This document shows positions 41,136-41,847 of a DNA stretch of 41,847 nt, one piece after another. Below the pieces are notes generated by a model. It made no database searches and was not told the origin of the DNA. It saw nothing but the letters and a program-made list of their open reading frames with translations. The translations under genes were made by a program, and so were the position numbers. This stretch comes from an uncultured Dorea sp. (GTDB lineage Bacteria; Bacillota; Clostridia; Lachnospirales; Lachnospiraceae): NCBI GenBank assembly GCA_947063855.1, contig CAMSTW010000027.1, positions 1 through 41,847 of the forward strand, read 5' to 3'. Position 1 is the stretch's first letter. Every line of letters starts with the position of its first letter.

Positions 41136-41847
41136 TTAGAATCCAACATCATAATACTTATCTACCAGGTCTTTCGTAACGCCTGCCGCCTCTGTCAGTG
41201 TAATCTGCTCATAATCATCCCATGATGCTCCGTCTACCGCAATCTCCTCTGCGATCCTGACGCCATCCTGTGCTACCAGTACAGGACTGTTCAGACCGCT
41301 TACGATATACGGATTATCTGCCTTATCATTCTCTTTGATCAGGTCGAACGCAGCACATGCGCCGTCTGCCGCGGCCACGATGGCAACGCCCTTGATTCCT
41401 GCATTCTCAAGCGCTGTCTGTCCGCCAAAGAGCATCTGGTCATTCTCACCTAAGATCGTGGTAACATCCGGGTTCGCCGTAACGAAATCTTCACATGCTG
41501 TCAGACCGTCTTCCTCGGTCCAGTTGCCCCAGCCCTGTCCAACAATCTTGAACTTGGCGTCTGCATACTCGGCCTTACCGCCTGAAGTAAGCTGATCCTC
41601 AATATCCTGTGCAGCTTCCCATGCTTCATCTTCCGTACATCCGGTTCTGCCCTGAACGATACCTGCAAAAAGTCCGGTTCTTCTCTCAAGCCCTGCCACG
41701 TTACCTTTCTTACCGCTGAGCAGGATTGCGATGATATCCTCATCCTCTTTGCCGTTCTCCTTCATCCAGTCCGCATAAGCAACGCCTGACAGTCTTCCGT
41801 TCTCTTTGTTATCAGAATAAACGGTTGTAACATAGTTACCGCCATTG
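41136..41847 (-). CDS. Sugar ABC transporter substrate-binding protein (RbsB type), N-terminus outside window
   Basis: The frame runs off the right edge, so the signal peptide and first domain are missing; 236 codons are visible. The visible part starts NGGNYVTTVYSDNKENGRLS, with GRLSGVAYADWMKEN, then VQGRTGCTEDEAWEAAQD, FVTANPDVTTILGENDQMLF (the conserved N-D region of ribose/galactose-binding proteins, usually contacting the sugar) and GVAIVAAADG. The C-terminus is EAAGVTKDLVDKYYDVGF. It is a periplasmic-binding-protein type I fold, probably a lipoprotein. First gene visible of the RbsB-RbsA-RbsC operon on this strand. Confidence 0.92.
   Translation of the reverse strand, partial: NGGNYVTTVYSDNKENGRLSGVAYADWMKENGKEDEDIIAILLSGKKGNVAGLERRTGLFAGIVQGRTGCTEDEAWEAAQDIEDQLTSGGKAEYADAKFKIVGQGWGNWTEEDGLTACEDFVTANPDVTTILGENDQMLFGGQTALENAGIKGVAIVAAADGACAAFDLIKENDKADNPYIVSGLNSPVLVAQDGVRIAEEIAVDGASWDDYEQITLTEAAGVTKDLVDKYYDVGF

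Overview
The window looks like chromosomal DNA of a gut-type Lachnospiraceae (Bacillota, Clostridia). The reasons are strong AGGAGG ribosome binding sites with frequent TTG and GTG starts, several genes of the AAA-ATPase-like/PD-(D/E)XK family typical of that group, many ABC sugar and peptide importers with AraC and ROK regulators, and palindromic intergenic elements of a kind I associate with Lachnospiraceae. No rRNA, tRNA, CRISPR array, intact transposase or phage gene was seen.

Left part (1-6.6 kb): an FGGY sugar kinase cut by the window edge, with a near-consensus promoter; a roughly 300-bp palindromic structured element; a ROK repressor; a HAD phosphatase; a complete AAA-ATPase-like/PD-(D/E)XK gene; a 51-residue Asn/His-rich small protein; and the C-terminal stump of another PD-(D/E)XK gene.

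Sugar operon (6.6-13.2 kb, minus strand): solute-binding lipoprotein, hairpin, two MalF/MalG-type permeases, a Gfo/Idh/MocA oxidoreductase, a medium-chain dehydrogenase without recognisable zinc ligands, and an AraC regulator. No ATPase is encoded, so a shared one is probably used. After it come a small toxin-antitoxin-like pair whose GNAT toxin appears internally deleted, a GH2 glycosidase with a low-complexity insertion, and an AAA-ATPase-like pseudogene that has lost its Walker A region.

Central cluster (17.8-35.6 kb): the most interesting region. Twelve minus-strand genes, most overlapping or separated by fewer than 45 nt, encode (in transcription order) an MBL-fold hydrolase, an esterase, an oligopeptide-type binding lipoprotein, two permeases, two ATPases, an MFS transporter, a two-lobed alpha/beta hydrolase, a two-domain MBL fusion, another MBL protein and an aldo/keto reductase. 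A divergent membrane-anchored AraC-type sensor regulator and a second aldo/keto reductase flank it. I infer a substrate-induced import-and-hydrolysis pathway for an ester-, lactone- or amide-containing small molecule; the substrate is unknown. Two of the four MBL domains lack the second histidine of HxHxDH, and the alpha/beta hydrolase carries a degenerate duplicate half.

Right part (35.8-41.8 kb): a zinc-type medium-chain dehydrogenase and a glycerol-dehydrogenase-family enzyme, divergent around a palindromic element, then a ribose-type ABC transporter (permease, double ATPase, binding protein cut by the window edge). This could serve sugar or polyol uptake and oxidation. In all three importers the binding-protein gene comes first and is separated from the membrane or ATPase genes by a hairpin.
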